From: Rhodoferax sp. BAB1 | GTDB lineage: Bacteria > Pseudomonadota > Gammaproteobacteria > Burkholderiales > Burkholderiaceae_C | DNA: 64,000 bases | Direction of reading: 5' to 3' | Assembly: GCF_013334205.1 (NCBI RefSeq) | Contig: NZ_CP054424.1 | Location: 3,430,001 to 3,494,000 of the forward strand | Part shown: piece by piece, positions 8,496 through 16,666 of the stretch | How positions within the stretch are numbered: the stretch's first letter is position 1 | How the letters are laid out: each line of letters starts with the position of its first letter | Made by a program: the position numbers and the translations under genes | The notes under the pieces: model-generated | What the model saw: the letters and a program-made list of their open reading frames with translations, nothing else | Database searches by the model: none | Told to the model about the DNA's origin: nothing

Positions 8496-9305
8496 TCAAA
8501 TCTCGATCGCCAGGCTAGGCTGGAACAACTCATTCAGAAGGCTTCCCGAGGGTGTCGGGTAACCCCTGGGATTGCAGATCACCCGGGTCAGACCGAAGGT
8601 GTAATCCGAGTTGTCGTGAACGTGTCCATGAACCCACAGCTTCGAGCGTCCCACCAGCTGCGTCAGGTTGGATGCATAGGCCGGACTCAACTTGTCTCCC
8701 TGGTAATACTCCGGGATGGATTGCCCCAGCGGCGGGTGGTGGGTGACGACGACAGTCTTGTCCGGGTCTCCCATGGCAAGCTGTTGATCGAGCCACGCGG
8801 CGCTCTGCACGTGTCGACGCAAGGTGAGCTGCGGGATCAGCTTCACGGCTCTGAACTCCCGCCAGTCCTGGTTCTCGCCAGGCTTGCGATCCAGCTTGAT
8901 CTGCCGGAAGTCCGTCATCAGGCTCAGCGCCTCTCTCATGCTCTCCCGGCGGCGCTCCTCGCCATAAAGACAGTAGTCGGTCCAGAGCGTGCACCCCAGG
9001 AACCGGACCCCGAGCAGCTCCACCGCCTCGTTCTCCAGGAAGTGGATGCCCAGCTGGGCCGACTTCTCTCGGATCTTGCGCAGGTTGCGGTTCCAGTAAC
9101 GGCCGTAGAACTCGTGGTTGCCAGCTACCAGGACGATCTCCTTGTTCGGGAAGGCCTGGCGGGCCCACATCGGCGCCTGAACCCCCTCGTGGATGTCCCC
9201 GGCAAGCACGACCACATCCGCATCAGCGTCGATGCGCCGACCGTCGACCACGGGATCCATCGCCGAGATGTCGTTGTGCAGGTCACTCAGCACGAGCAGC
9301 TTCAC
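8496..9305 (-). CDS. Calcineurin-like metallophosphoesterase (first of two)
   Basis: A 269-residue cytoplasmic phosphoesterase with all five family motifs in order: DLH (SDLHND, residues 8-10), GDIH, GNHE, THHPP and GHVH, giving the two-metal site. Such enzymes hydrolyse phosphomonoesters or diesters, including cyclic nucleotides and nucleic-acid ends; the substrate cannot be read from sequence. The start is GTG 9305 or TTG 9308. An AGGAGAG sits upstream and the GTG overlaps the stop of the previous gene (GTGA), so the two phosphoesterases are translationally coupled. The next start, for the Xre/ParS-like protein, is 12 bases beyond its stop. Confidence 0.88.
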   Translation of the reverse strand: MKLLVLSDLHNDISAMDPVVDGRRIDADADVVVLAGDIHEGVQAPMWARQAFPNKEIVLVAGNHEFYGRYWNRNLRKIREKSAQLGIHFLENEAVELLGVRFLGCTLWTDYCLYGEERRRESMREALSLMTDFRQIKLDRKPGENQDWREFRAVKLIPQLTLRRHVQSAAWLDQQLAMGDPDKTVVVTHHPPLGQSIPEYYQGDKLSPAYASNLTQLVGRSKLWVHGHVHDNSDYTFGLTRVICNPRGYPTPSGSLLNELFQPSLAIEI

Positions 9306-10069
9306 CAATTTTTCTCTCCTACAAAGATCACCTCGCCCAGGCCGTTCTTGATGGAACAGACCCGTAGGCCGATGGCATCAAATCCCAGCTGCTCACGCTG
9401 CAGGGAATAGGCAGCCGTCCTATCATCGTGGTGGTGCCCGTGGAACATCCTCTGAGCCTGGAGTGACCTGGCAAGCATGTCCAACTCCGTGTGGCCATGG
9501 GGATGGCAGGATGGCGCTTCATGCGTGACCAGGATGTCGGCTCGCCGCTGACTCAGCCGGCCGACCTCCGCGGCATAGATCGCAGACAGATAGGTCGGCG
9601 ACGGCCTTTGACCATCCCGGTACCGGAAGGTGCCTCCCCTCAAAGCCTCCTCACGGCTGCGGAACAGAGGCTCCGAAGGCGGCATCCAGACCCGTCCCAC
9701 AAAGTGCCCGCCAAGCCCAGCCACCCGGATGCCCTCCATTTCCATCACCTGACCATGGATCGAGATGGCATCCCCTGAGTCGTGGAGCATTTCCCAATGC
9801 TCGTAAGAATCGGCGTCGTGATTGCCGGGAATGAAGGCGATATGGATCGCCGGATCCCAACGTTTGATGGGCTCCAGAAGTTGCCGAAACGGCTTGTGGC
9901 TGATGTCGATGTCACCGGCGAACACGATCCAGCTCGGTTGCACCTCGGCAGCCATCAGGCTCCTGGCCACGTACTTGAACTCACCGTGGACATCGCCCAC
10001 GAACCAGATCCGGCGCAGAGCCTCGGCTTTCTGCTGGTCGAACTCGCCGACCTTCTGTTCGATGGTCAT
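9302..10069 (-). CDS. Calcineurin-like metallophosphoesterase (second of two)
   Basis: A 255-residue phosphoesterase, clearly different from its neighbour: DVH (VGDVHGEF, residues 26-28), GDID, GNHD, THEAPSCHPHG and GHHH. The WFVGDVHGEF start and the GHHH end resemble protein-phosphatase/diadenosine-tetraphosphatase-like members. The start chosen is ATG 10069 (MTIEQK), one base after the stop of the preceding gene; an in-frame ATG further up lies inside that gene. Tight coupling on both sides argues that the two phosphoesterases work with the upstream Cys/His protein and AAA+ ATPase. Substrate unknown. Confidence 0.86.
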   Translation of the reverse strand: MTIEQKVGEFDQQKAEALRRIWFVGDVHGEFKYVARSLMAAEVQPSWIVFAGDIDISHKPFRQLLEPIKRWDPAIHIAFIPGNHDADSYEHWEMLHDSGDAISIHGQVMEMEGIRVAGLGGHFVGRVWMPPSEPLFRSREEALRGGTFRYRDGQRPSPTYLSAIYAAEVGRLSQRRADILVTHEAPSCHPHGHTELDMLARSLQAQRMFHGHHHDDRTAAYSLQREQLGFDAIGLRVCSIKNGLGEVIFVGEKNW

Positions 10070-10070
10070 G

Positions 10071-10685
10071 TCACACCTCATCGTCTTTCTTGTGTTTGGC
10101 AAGGATGCGTTCAAGTTCCGCTACGGATTTCAGGCGCTGCTGCTCTCTGGCTGCCTTGTCCTTCTCATCGAGGAGGTTGTCCCAGAAGTCCGGTAAGCCG
10201 CTGGGCTGCTGACGTTGCGCCCGGTGCTCGGGACAGAGCACCAGGGAATAACCGACATCGACGTCCTGGCTTCCCTCCTTGCCGCAGACCAGGCAGACAA
10301 GCCGGGTTGCCATCTCTGCCTGCATGGCCAGCCGTCGGATCTCGGTATTGACCTGCTCGAAACTGCGATCCTGGTCGGTACGGATCCGCCGCTCGAAGGG
10401 CACCACCTGGCTCAGGACGCCACCGGGCATCTGGATGTCCAGGCGCAGGTCCGGCTTGCGGCCCTTGAACTGGAAGTAAAAGCGCGCCGAGCCGAACTTC
10501 TCCTTGACCTGGCTCCAGTGGAAGCCACGCTTGTCCTGGCCCAGGACCTGGTCCACATCCGCACACAGTTGGGTAAAGACCACCACCCAGCCCTTGGCCA
10601 TGGCAATGCCCAGTTCCGGGTCCTGAAACTGGTAGGGGTAACGTGATTGCAGGTCTTTGAGCGACAGGGGTTCTTGGGTATTCAT
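10071..10685 (-). CDS. Hypothetical protein with a Cys/His (zinc-like) motif
   Basis: A 204-residue soluble protein I cannot place in a family. Residues about 1-90 look like a compact alpha/beta domain rich in aromatics (YPYQFQDPELGIAM, FHWSQVKEKFGSARFYFQF). Around residues 130-153 CLVCGKEG is followed after some 15 residues by CPEH, a CxxC...CxxH pattern that could bind zinc. The C-terminus is a charged helix. A strong AAAGGAG precedes the ATG. It sits between the AAA+ ATPase gene (22 bases upstream) and the phosphoesterase (one base downstream), so it is an integral operon member, perhaps an adaptor. Confidence 0.72.
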   Translation of the reverse strand: MNTQEPLSLKDLQSRYPYQFQDPELGIAMAKGWVVVFTQLCADVDQVLGQDKRGFHWSQVKEKFGSARFYFQFKGRKPDLRLDIQMPGGVLSQVVPFERRIRTDQDRSFEQVNTEIRRLAMQAEMATRLVCLVCGKEGSQDVDVGYSLVLCPEHRAQRQQPSGLPDFWDNLLDEKDKAAREQQRLKSVAELERILAKHKKDDEV

Positions 10686-10707
10686 TTGGGCTCCTTTCAG
10701 GGTGAGA

Positions 10708-12012
10708 TCAGTGCAACAAGCCGGCAGGCGGAACGTCTTCGCCGGCGAACTCGCTGGCGTCCCGACGCACCTGTTCCGGCAGATCGGCCAGGGCTATCTG
10801 GTGACGCCCATCCACCCGAGCCGCGGCATAGGCCCGCTTGAGCGCCTGGATCTGCTCCCGGGCGCTGAGATGGGCGATGTAGCGCACGAGCGGCAGGGCC
10901 GGCGGCTGAAAGCCGGGCAGGTTCATCTCCTGGTGCACTTCCTGGGCAACCACCTCGGCCATCTGAAGAGCCTGGGCGCCTGAGGGCTGCTCGATCCAGA
11001 ACTCCTGGAACCGCGATCGCAAGGACTGCGGAATCCGCTCCAGCTCGTTGGCCGTGGCGATCCAGATCACCCGGCTGGCGTTGAACTCGAAGTCCACGCT
11101 GATGTCGCGCACGCGGTGCGAGGTCACCGGCTCCAACAGGGAGTGCAAGGAGGCCAGGGGGTCACCCTCGGGCCGCTTGCTTGCCTTGTCGATCTCGTCC
11201 AGCAGGATGACCGGGTTGGCGTACTCGCCCAGCACCACCAGCTCGAAGACGGAGCCGTAGGTGGTGTTGGCCCAGTTCTTGTCGGAGCCGAGCAAGGAGA
11301 CGCCGGATTGGCCGTTGTCAAAAGGTAGGCGGCGCATGACTGTGCCGAGGGCCTGGGCCAACTCCTGGGAGAAGCGGGTCTTGCCGATGCCTGGGTCACC
11401 AGCCAGCAGGATGGGCGGGATGTGGAAGGCCTTGCCCGTCAGCTCAGCGAAGGCGTACTGATCCCTGACCAGGTCGAGCACGGGCGAGAAGTGCGGGAAG
11501 GCCTTGCGCAGGTGCTCGAACCCCTGCAGGTCAACGACCGGCTGGGCCAGAGCGCGCAAGTGTCCCCGGGCCTTGATCTGCTTGTAGAGCAGTTCATTGC
11601 GCTTGTGGATCTCCCGGTCAGGCGTACGGGACTTGAGGTCCTTGATGAGCTTGAGGGGTTCTAGCACCTCATGGACGACGACGAACTCTCCGGTCTCGGC
11701 TGACCTGGTGGATTCGACGGCCGCTTGCTCCAGATCCTTTGACTCACGGTCAGGGTCGAGCTCGTTGGCGCCCAGGGCTGAACGGGGCTTGAAAAACGCG
11801 GACGGGGACGACTCGTCGGCTGCCTTGCTCTGCCGGAGGTTTTGTTCTTCCTGGGCTTTGAGGGCTTCAGCAGCAAGCCGCTCCTCTGTCAGGGCCTGCA
11901 GCAGACGGTTAGGCAGGACGAGCGTGACGCAGCGGTAAGTGTCGTCTTCTTTGAAGGAGTAGTCGCCGTAGCCCGGAAGGGCTGCTTCGTCTTTCTTGGT
12001 GTTCTGTCTCAT
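10708..12012 (-). CDS. AAA+ ATPase (Lon-like ATPase module without protease domain)
   Basis: A 434-residue protein. The first roughly 160 residues are charged and helical; the ATPase core follows with Walker A GDPGIGKT (205-212), Walker B VILLDEID (268-275), sensor-1 ATAN (319-322) and the arginine-finger region LRSRF (331-335). The core (PPILLAGDPGIGKTRF, LLDEIDKASKRPEGDP, LLEPVTSHRVRD) is close to the ATPase of Lon proteases, but the chain ends after the small lid subdomain with no Ser-Lys protease domain. It probably remodels a protein partner, perhaps a product of the downstream genes. AGGAG lies six bases before the ATG. Confidence 0.85.
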   Translation of the reverse strand: MRQNTKKDEAALPGYGDYSFKEDDTYRCVTLVLPNRLLQALTEERLAAEALKAQEEQNLRQSKAADESSPSAFFKPRSALGANELDPDRESKDLEQAAVESTRSAETGEFVVVHEVLEPLKLIKDLKSRTPDREIHKRNELLYKQIKARGHLRALAQPVVDLQGFEHLRKAFPHFSPVLDLVRDQYAFAELTGKAFHIPPILLAGDPGIGKTRFSQELAQALGTVMRRLPFDNGQSGVSLLGSDKNWANTTYGSVFELVVLGEYANPVILLDEIDKASKRPEGDPLASLHSLLEPVTSHRVRDISVDFEFNASRVIWIATANELERIPQSLRSRFQEFWIEQPSGAQALQMAEVVAQEVHQEMNLPGFQPPALPLVRYIAHLSAREQIQALKRAYAAARVDGRHQIALADLPEQVRRDASEFAGEDVPPAGLLH

Positions 12013-12051
12013 GTTGGGCTCCTGTGACTGGTGAGTCAGGAGCCCTGGCGT

Positions 12052-12300
12052 CTACGCGTGAATTGGGGTGTTTCGCGTGAGCCGGAACTCCTGGACGGAA
12101 TTCGAGGTGGAGGTGGTGCAACTACCGGTCCATTTGTGATGAATGGACCGACGGGTGCTTACCGCTGCGCGAATTCGTGCGTCGTAGGAGAAGCGCATGG
12201 ACATGGCCAGGACGGAGCGCTTGATGGAAGATGTCAGGGCACGCGCAGACACCCGGCCGGCATGCGGCTGGAGGAGTGACTGGTGTGCGGGGACGAACAT
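12052..12300 (-). CDS. Small basic hypothetical protein at the head of the AAA+ operon
   Basis: An 82-residue, Ser/Arg-rich basic protein (MFVPAHQSLLQ start) with no recognised family. Support comes from GGAG seven bases before the ATG at 12300 and from its place 39 bases upstream of, and co-directional with, the AAA+ gene. Residue composition is less convincing than for its neighbours. An alternative is that this stretch is simply the operon leader. Confidence is therefore modest. Confidence 0.4.
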   Translation of the reverse strand: MFVPAHQSLLQPHAGRVSARALTSSIKRSVLAMSMRFSYDARIRAAVSTRRSIHHKWTGSCTTSTSNSVQEFRLTRNTPIHA

Positions 12301-12486
12301 TTGATTGCTCCAGTGGATGAGCCAAAGATTACCGGAGTAGCTGGGTTTACGCAAAAGTGGGTCGATCAATTCCGAGTAAAAAATTTCCGATATCGGTTAG
12401 TGATTTCGAGGCGGATGTGGTAGCCGACCCCTGCTTGCGACTGAAAATTCTCGGAAGGTTCATAGCAGGACCATCGCGGCAGTGAA

Positions 12487-12966
12487 TTAACGGTATCGGT
12501 GACGCTCCGCTTTGCCTTCCAAGTCGTTGAGTGAAGTTGCGAGGCGGTAACTGATTCGCGACCAGCTGCTGAGATCAGACTGTTCTTTTGGCCCAGAAAA
12601 GACCTCAGCCCATAGAACTCCACGAGCGTGACCAGCACGATCAACAAAAATCTGAGTCTGACGCCGCCCCTTTCTGCTCAATGCGTAACGTGTCACACGG
12701 CGATCCGCTTTTGCTGGCGGTTGGACCTTGTGAACTAGGCCATCCGAGCACAGCTGTTTCAGCTGAGCCTGAACTCGGGCCGGAGATGCGCTTGCTAGCC
12801 GCGCCAGTTCCGTCAAGTTCAACCCTCCTGGCTTGTCAGGGTTCTCGAGATGCCAGCAGACCATTGCCTGCGTCAAATTCAGACCAGAAGCTTCAAGCGC
12901 ATCCTTCAGAAGCGATGCGACGTAATCACCCATGCGGATGAAACCAAGTAAGTGGCCAAGATCCAT
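12487..12966 (-). CDS. MarR-like winged-helix regulator
   Basis: A 159-residue protein with a MarR-like layout: an N-terminal helix (LLGFIRMGDYVASLLKDALEASG), a winged-helix core (LNLTQAMVCWHLE, LNLTELARLASASPARVQAQLKQLCSDGLVHKV) and the wing with basic DRRVTRYALSRKG, the DR.....LT..G signature of MarR proteins. The tail is longer than usual and less conserved. A perfect 16-base palindrome lies 23 bases upstream of the start, a likely autoregulatory operator. It points the same way as the AAA+ operon and could regulate it, or regulate the divergent gene at 13200. Confidence 0.68.
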   Translation of the reverse strand: MDLGHLLGFIRMGDYVASLLKDALEASGLNLTQAMVCWHLENPDKPGGLNLTELARLASASPARVQAQLKQLCSDGLVHKVQPPAKADRRVTRYALSRKGRRQTQIFVDRAGHARGVLWAEVFSGPKEQSDLSSWSRISYRLATSLNDLEGKAERHRYR

Positions 12967-12989
12967 TTTGGAAAACCGTAACCGTCATG

Positions 12990-13005
12990 TTGCGACTTGT
13001 CGCAA
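12990..13005. promoter_or_regulatory. Perfect palindrome upstream of the MarR-like gene, candidate operator
   Basis: TTGCGAC-TT-GTCGCAA: two 7-base arms with a 2-base spacer. It lies 23 bases upstream of the start of the MarR-like gene and in the divergent region before the gene at 13200. Related half-sites occur at 13095-13100 (TTGCGA), 13121-13129 (TTGTCGCGC) and 13760-13779. It could bind the MarR-like protein or be a transposase-binding site. Confidence 0.5.
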
Positions 13006-13052
13006 CCCAGCAACAAGAAAAAGAAAACGAAGCTGTTTAAAAAACAAGCACC

Positions 13053-13072
13053 TTATTCAAATTTTTGAATAA
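13053..13072. promoter_or_regulatory. AT-rich palindrome in the divergent intergenic region
   Basis: Arms TTATTCAAA and TTTGAATAA around a 2-base centre, a perfect 9-base inverted repeat. It sits between the MarR-like gene and the 13200 gene, 60 bases from the other palindrome. It lacks GC in the stem and so is an operator-like site rather than a terminator. Confidence 0.45.
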
Positions 13073-13199
13073 CTATTCTGCCACCCCGGTTGCCTTGCGA
13101 AATGCAGTGCGTAGTGCAATTTGTCGCGCATTGAGTATCAGCTATTGAAGTAGCGAGCAAGCCCTGGACCGTACTTCATTTGGCCGGTAAATTGAGCTT

Positions 13200-13565
13200 A
13201 TGACGTCGGAAACCCTAGCTGAACTCGAAGACAGCCAAAGTCAAATCCCCGCCAAATTGGCGAACCAATCGGACTCGCTACTGCGTGTCTCGATCGCACA
13301 CCTCGTCGCGCGGTATGGGCTGGTTCTAGATGGGCATGCGTTGGTTGAGGTGCTGCGCTACCCCTCGTTAAGCGCACTCGAGCGATCGATGCAGCGTGGG
13401 CATTTGAGGCTGAATACCCTCAAGTTGCCGAACCGGCGGGGGGTTTTCGTGCACGCACAGGAGCTGGCCCAGTATCTGGTGCGAGCAAGTGAGAACGAGC
13501 AAGACGAATCGGAAGATTCCCAAACTGAGTCGCCAAAAAGGACTCGGATTGAGAAAGGAGCGTGA
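13200..13565 (+). CDS. Small putative DNA-binding protein upstream of the transposition genes
   Basis: A 121-residue protein. Residues about 30-95 (HLVARYGLVLDGHALVEVLRYP, then LERSMQRGHLRL...LPNRRGVFVHAQELAQYL) look like an excisionase/AlpA-type winged helix, with the Arg/Gly pair in the wing and the YL end typical of such domains. The last 25 residues are acidic and disordered. It lies about 290 bases upstream of tnsA, in the same orientation. A role in regulating or targeting the mobile element is plausible, but no specific family is recognised. Confidence 0.6.
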   Translation: MTSETLAELEDSQSQIPAKLANQSDSLLRVSIAHLVARYGLVLDGHALVEVLRYPSLSALERSMQRGHLRLNTLKLPNRRGVFVHAQELAQYLVRASENEQDESEDSQTESPKRTRIEKGA

Positions 13566-13857
13566 GCAGAAAAAGCGAAACAGAGTGCAGAAAGCGGAAG
13601 GCCCGGCTCAGATTGCAGTCTGAAACCAGGCCTTTGAGTCCGCATCCTTGGAAGGGATGCCCTCACTGTAACCCTTAGCGCCTCCAGGATCAACACCTGG
13701 TACGTTCGGGCGACCTTTCTCACCTTTTCCATTCTCCAGTTACTGCTAGTTGTTGTTTGTCGTCGCGTTTTTGCGACGAACAAACTCAACTGGCCTGGCG
13801 GAGCTTTGCCTGCAGCGCATGTGAAAGGGCCTTTGGCCATTTTGAAAGGCAAGTGAA
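13566..13857. other. Spacer upstream of tnsA, candidate region for a transposon end
   Basis: No gene is seen. At 13760-13779 a hairpin, TCGTCGC-6-GCGACGA, repeats the GTCGC/GCGAC theme of the palindrome at 12990. CCAGG...CCTGG forms a short inverted repeat near 13685-13701. In Tn7 the end nearest tnsA lies just upstream of it, so the end and TnsB sites would be expected between about 12.97 and 13.86 kb. I could not identify the terminal TGT or a target duplication. Confidence 0.35.
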
Positions 13858-14601
13858 GTGAAACGATCTGACTATGACATCTATGACTCGTTGCTCCGCA
13901 GCGACTTTACGCCTGCAAGCAGGAATCTACCTAAGGATGTAGAGCTGCCACGTGGGCTGAGCTGGGATATGTTGCCCAACTTGCCCTTCGCGAACCGCAA
14001 GACGCGACGCCTTATCACTCGATCGGGTGCGAGGGTGCGAGGGATCCATCAGCATCCACGTACTGGGCGGTGTGAGTGGGAGTCCAGTTTGGAGCGTAGC
14101 CTGTACACGCTTTTGTCCATGGCGGGCTCGGTCAGCCGGGTCTTTAGCCAGCCACTCGTTATCAATCTCAATTCAGGTGAGTACACGCCGGACGCCCTGG
14201 TGTTCCTAGTGACTGGCAAACGTGTGTGGATCGAGTGCAAGCCGCGGCGCCATCTTGATGACGAGGTGCGGGCTAAGTTGACCGAAGCCGCACTGACTTT
14301 TATGGCTGCTGGCGACCGCTTCGTCATTGTTGACGAGTCTTGCCTGGATGAAAACCTACCTACGGTGGCTAACGCCAGGCTGTTTTCTGCCTGGTACGGG
14401 CAGCCGATGGACATCGTGCCCCTGGTGAGTGAGCCGCAGACCTATGCTGCTTTGACAAGTCAATACGGCGTCCATGCCGTTAATCGCGCAGTCGCCCGTG
14501 GCGACATGGTGCTGGACTTTGGCATTGAACTGTCGCAGAAGTCGTTGTTGTGGACCCCTAAGAAAGGAGAGCTTTATGAGCCCGATTTCCTTCGTGCCTA
14601 A
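13858..14601 (+). CDS. tnsA: TnsA-like transposon endonuclease
   Basis: A 247-residue protein of the TnsA family, the restriction-like nuclease that cuts the 5' strands at transposon ends so that the element moves by cut and paste with TnsB. The catalytic pattern is visible: E75 in WESSLE, D112 in YTPDALV and E126-C-K128 in VWIECKP. The start is GTG 13858 with AAAGG eight bases before it. The 3' end overlaps the tnsB start by 26 bases. TnsA separates this element from TnsA-less Tn5053/Tn402-type elements, which move by replicative cointegrates. Confidence 0.88.
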   Translation: MKRSDYDIYDSLLRSDFTPASRNLPKDVELPRGLSWDMLPNLPFANRKTRRLITRSGARVRGIHQHPRTGRCEWESSLERSLYTLLSMAGSVSRVFSQPLVINLNSGEYTPDALVFLVTGKRVWIECKPRRHLDDEVRAKLTEAALTFMAAGDRFVIVDESCLDENLPTVANARLFSAWYGQPMDIVPLVSEPQTYAALTSQYGVHAVNRAVARGDMVLDFGIELSQKSLLWTPKKGELYEPDFLRA

Positions 14602-16651
14602 AGCGAGATTCAGGCTCCTTGGGCGTTTGCTGACGATCCTGGGGATGAAAAAAAAGGAAGAGCAGACACAACTCGAGGTCATGGATGAAGACGGCGTCGC
14701 CCATGTTTACACGCAGGATTTTCTGCTGGATCAGTACTCGAAACGAAACCTGCGGGCGGCAGATTTCATCCAGGAAGAGGTTGAGCGCCTAAGCCAGACG
14801 AGAAACCCTCTTCTTAAGCTCTTGAGTGACCTTGGGGAGAGCGAACGCAAGGAGGGAGAAAGAAATGCCAGCCTACTGAATGCAATCAACGAGGAAGGCG
14901 GATTTCATCGGGGTAACGCTGACTTCTGGAAGGGGCGCTACGCTGTGCTCTGTAAAGAGCATGGCTTCAAAAGAGCACCAGATAGGTCAACGGTTCAGCG
15001 TTGGTTGCGGAAAGCGCAAGGAGCGACAGACATTCCGTTGCAAATCATTCTTGCCCCCAAGAATGAACTCAAAGGCGGTCGAGGCAAGATCCGGCTGACA
15101 TCGGATGTGGAGCAGATTGTCGAGACTTGCGTCCAGGACATCTATCTCTCAAGTGAGAACACGCCGCTTACAGACTGTCATACCGAGCTGGTGAAGCGAA
15201 TTGCAACGGAAAACGAATTTCGCTACAAGCAGAACAAACTCAAGCCAGTTAGCTACGGGCAACTTCGGCGCTATGTTCAAGGCATCGATGCGTACGAAAT
15301 CCACGCAACTAGATTCGGCAGAGAAAGCGCGGGAAAAAAGTTTCGCGTCTCCCGGAGCAACACAAACCGTGTACGGCGAGCTCTGGAGCGCGTCGAAGTT
15401 GACCATACGCCGCTAGATATTTTTGTTGTCGATGACGACGGAGAAGTCCTTGGGCGGGCTAATCTGACCATCATCATTGACAAGCGCACAAGGGCCATCC
15501 TCGGCTACAACTTGGGATTCGCAGGACCGTCAACGATCTCTGTCTTACGAGCGATCAAGCACGCTGTTAAACCAAAAACGTACTTGCAGGAAAAATTTCC
15601 TGAGGTCAAAAACGATTGGCCCATGTTTGGACTGATTGACCTACTGGCTATGGACAATGGTTCTGAGTTCCATGCTGTTCCATTCAAGACGACTGTATTC
15701 GATATGGGCATTACACAAGAGTTGGCCTATATGCCTAGAAAACTGCCCTACTACAAGGGACTAGTGGAGTGGATACAGAAGTATTTGAACAGCAGTATCT
15801 CTGCGGGCCAGCCAGGCGCAACGATGTCACATCATGAGCAACGCAACAAAGAGCGGCCGCCGGAAGAGTATGCAGTTCATACGCTGGACAGCCTCCACAA
15901 GATGATGCATATCTGGATCTGCGACTTCTATCACCCGAAGATTCAAAAGAAGTTGGGAACGAGTCCTTACAAGATGTGGAAAGAGTTGACGTCCCTGATG
16001 CCGGTACGGCTACCGGCTAGCCAAGAGCACCTGGATCTCGCTTGCACTATTCCGACCACTCGAAAACTCCAAGCCTATGGTGTGGAAGTTTGCTACCTGC
16101 GCACCTTCTGCAACGAAGAACTCGAGCGTCTGTTGAGGCGGTACGGCAAGTCCATCACGGTCGAGGTTCGATACAAACCCTACAAGCTAGACCGGGTCTG
16201 GGTGAAAGATCCAGGCACAAATGAGTGGTTCATTGTCGAGAACTACGACTTGGAAACGCGCAACACCACAGAATGGCAGCAGGAGCAAGCGCAAAAAATT
16301 ATCAGAGACGAGATGAAAGCGCATGACATGGTGCTGTCACTCGCCGAGGCCCTAGAGAAACTACGGTCGATTGGAAGAAACCTTCAGAGCGCAAAACCGA
16401 TGGCTCAACGCCGACGGGCATTGAAGATGCTGGGGCTCCTGCCAGAGGTCAATTTGATTGACGAACCAGTCGAGGCACCAAAGCCGGAGCAACCCAAGAA
16501 AGCCAAAACAACGGCGTCCCGTCCGGCTCCAAACGTAGTCAAGCCCGAGCTGGTTCGGGAAAAGCGTGCAGAACCTCCAGCGCCTTCCTATCAAAACAAA
16601 TTGCCGACATCAGGCGGGTACTTCGCAGTCAAAGCGCTGCCGGTCATGTGA
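14576..16651 (+). CDS. tnsB: TnsB-like DDE transposase (Mu/rve superfamily)
   Basis: A 691-residue transposase that recognises the transposon ends and makes the 3' strand breaks and joins. The DDE residues are D276 (EVDHTPLD), D360 (LAMDNGSEF) and E398 (YKGLVEW). N-terminal helical DNA-binding domains (about 110-250) precede the RNase H core, and a Mu-transposase C-terminal beta domain (about 510-600, RYKPYKLDRVWVKDP) and a Pro/Ala/Lys-rich tail follow; the tail usually contacts TnsC. I chose ATG 14576, six bases after AAAGGAG, because the longer frame lies inside tnsA. Base composition is visibly less GC-rich than the core chromosome, fitting recent transfer. Confidence 0.92.
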   Translation: MSPISFVPKARFRLLGRLLTILGMKKKEEQTQLEVMDEDGVAHVYTQDFLLDQYSKRNLRAADFIQEEVERLSQTRNPLLKLLSDLGESERKEGERNASLLNAINEEGGFHRGNADFWKGRYAVLCKEHGFKRAPDRSTVQRWLRKAQGATDIPLQIILAPKNELKGGRGKIRLTSDVEQIVETCVQDIYLSSENTPLTDCHTELVKRIATENEFRYKQNKLKPVSYGQLRRYVQGIDAYEIHATRFGRESAGKKFRVSRSNTNRVRRALERVEVDHTPLDIFVVDDDGEVLGRANLTIIIDKRTRAILGYNLGFAGPSTISVLRAIKHAVKPKTYLQEKFPEVKNDWPMFGLIDLLAMDNGSEFHAVPFKTTVFDMGITQELAYMPRKLPYYKGLVEWIQKYLNSSISAGQPGATMSHHEQRNKERPPEEYAVHTLDSLHKMMHIWICDFYHPKIQKKLGTSPYKMWKELTSLMPVRLPASQEHLDLACTIPTTRKLQAYGVEVCYLRTFCNEELERLLRRYGKSITVEVRYKPYKLDRVWVKDPGTNEWFIVENYDLETRNTTEWQQEQAQKIIRDEMKAHDMVLSLAEALEKLRSIGRNLQSAKPMAQRRRALKMLGLLPEVNLIDEPVEAPKPEQPKKAKTTASRPAPNVVKPELVREKRAEPPAPSYQNKLPTSGGYFAVKALPVM

Positions 16652-16666
16652 TTCAGAAAAAGCACT

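Noticed and set aside
13566..13857. A tRNA or tRNA-like attachment site upstream of tnsA
   Set aside because: Several short hairpins are present but no cloverleaf with TTCRANYC arm could be built.
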